Source: Pseudolabrys sp. (GTDB lineage: Bacteria; Pseudomonadota; Alphaproteobacteria; Rhizobiales; Xanthobacteraceae). From it: a stretch of 6,279 nt of DNA. Numbering within the stretch: the first letter of the stretch is position 1; each line of letters begins with the position of its first letter. Both the position numbers and the translations under genes were made by a program. Below the pieces are notes generated by a model. It saw nothing but the letters and a program-made list of their open reading frames with translations. It did not search any database and was not told the origin of the DNA. Location: the NCBI GenBank assembly GCA_029945495.1, contig JAQSCR010000668.1:1-6279 (forward strand), read 5' to 3'. Shown here in pieces: positions 5,786-6,279 of this stretch.

Positions 5786-6279
5786 AGCCGAGCCCCTTCA
5801 AATTTGCATTTATTGTTTTCTCCAGTTTTGTGGATTCGGAGAATTGATCACGTAATTCGGCGACGAGGCGCGGCATCTTTTCCTCGAAAGGCTCGCCGTC
5901 GTCGGCAATTTCCTCGGCGCCAACGTAGCGGCCGGGTGTGAGGACGTGGCCATGCGTGGTGATTTCGGCAGTGGTGGCGGATTTTGCGAAACCAGCCACG
6001 TCTGCGTATTTGCCGGCACCCTTGTCTCCCCGCCAAGCGTGGTAGGTGGAAACAATCTTCTTGAGATCCGCGTCGGTCAGCTCGCGGTGGACGCGGTCAA
6101 CGAGAGTGCCGAGTTTACGGGCGTCGATAAAGAGGGTGCTCTTACGGCGGTCCCGGCGTTTGCAGTCGTGCTTATTTTTCGCAAGGAACCAGAGGCAGAC
6201 GGGAATCTGTGTGCTATAAAAAAGCTGGCCGGGGAGGGCGACCATACAGTCCACGAGGTCGGCTTCGATGATGGCCTTG
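5775..6279 (-). CDS. hsdM: type I restriction enzyme methyltransferase subunit HsdM (C-terminal part)
   Basis: The reading frame enters from beyond 6279, so only about the last 168 residues are present. No start codon in the window should be taken as real; an in-frame GTG at 6254 is internal. Visible family motifs are KAIIEADLVDCMVALPGQLF, then STQIPVCLWFLAKNK (end of the N6-adenine methyltransferase fold), STLFIDARKLG, and HGHVLTPGRYVG, the conserved stretch after the catalytic domain. The rest is a helical tail of the kind that contacts HsdS. The catalytic NPPF/Y and SAM-binding motifs lie outside the window. The gene ends GGCTATGGCGCGTGA, overlapping the hsdS start by 11 bases. It methylates adenine in the sequence chosen by HsdS. 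Its composition resembles hsdS and differs from the middle block of the locus. Confidence 0.96.
   Translation of the reverse strand, partial: KAIIEADLVDCMVALPGQLFYSTQIPVCLWFLAKNKHDCKRRDRRKSTLFIDARKLGTLVDRVHRELTDADLKKIVSTYHAWRGDKGAGKYADVAGFAKSATTAEITTHGHVLTPGRYVGAEEIADDGEPFEEKMPRLVAELRDQFSESTKLEKTINANLKGLGYGA
5793..5798 (-). promoter_or_regulatory. ribosome binding site for hsdS
   Basis: AAGGGG on the minus strand, inside the last codons of hsdM, lies 7 bases before the hsdS ATG (5785). It supports this start despite the overlap with hsdM. Confidence 0.6.

Noticed and set aside
1..6279. CRISPR arrays, tRNA or rRNA genes, transposase or integrase genes
   Set aside because: No regularly spaced repeats, no cloverleaf or rRNA-like sequence and no transposase or recombinase motifs were seen on either strand.

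Overview
The window is a bacterial defence island built around a type I restriction-modification (RM) locus. Every well-supported gene lies on the minus strand, so transcription runs from 6279 towards 1. Flanking parts are GC-rich (hand-counted 60-base lines reach 67-73% GC in 121-180 and 5221-5280). The middle block is lower (43-55% in sampled lines between 2281 and 4320). This fits a GC-rich bacterium, possibly a proteobacterium or a member of the Verrucomicrobia group, with a mosaic accessory locus. The taxon cannot be fixed from the sequence.

In transcription order: (1) the 3' part of hsdM, the methyltransferase subunit; (2) hsdS, the specificity subunit, with two target-recognition domains; (3) a 371-residue protein with an Abi_C/HEPN-like N-terminal half and a C-terminal helical module resembling the end of HsdR; (4) a 318-residue zinc-ribbon protein with a second HEPN-like domain; (5) a 36-codon mini-ORF encoding a second copy of the HsdS C-terminal tail; (6) a TIR-domain protein with a conflict-type N-terminal module; (7) a short spacer with gene remnants and a possible antisense membrane peptide; (8) a 3'-truncated gene fusing a RibD-type zinc deaminase to a RecG-like GHKL ATPase module. 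Gene 8 is easy to miss because its stop codon lies outside the window.

Each junction from hsdS to the TIR gene is a 4-base ATGA stop/start overlap, and hsdM overlaps hsdS by 11 bases. The block therefore looks like one translationally coupled operon. A working model (inference) is that the M2S methyltransferase acts as a DNA-status sensor, that the HsdR-tail-like module docks the Abi/HEPN protein on it, and that the HEPN, TIR and deaminase proteins are layered effectors attacking RNA, NAD+ and nucleotides. No hsdR is visible. It may lie beyond position 1, or the system may work with other effectors. The duplicated HsdS tail suggests that two RM-associated accessory cassettes were joined by recombination at the 3' end of hsdS.
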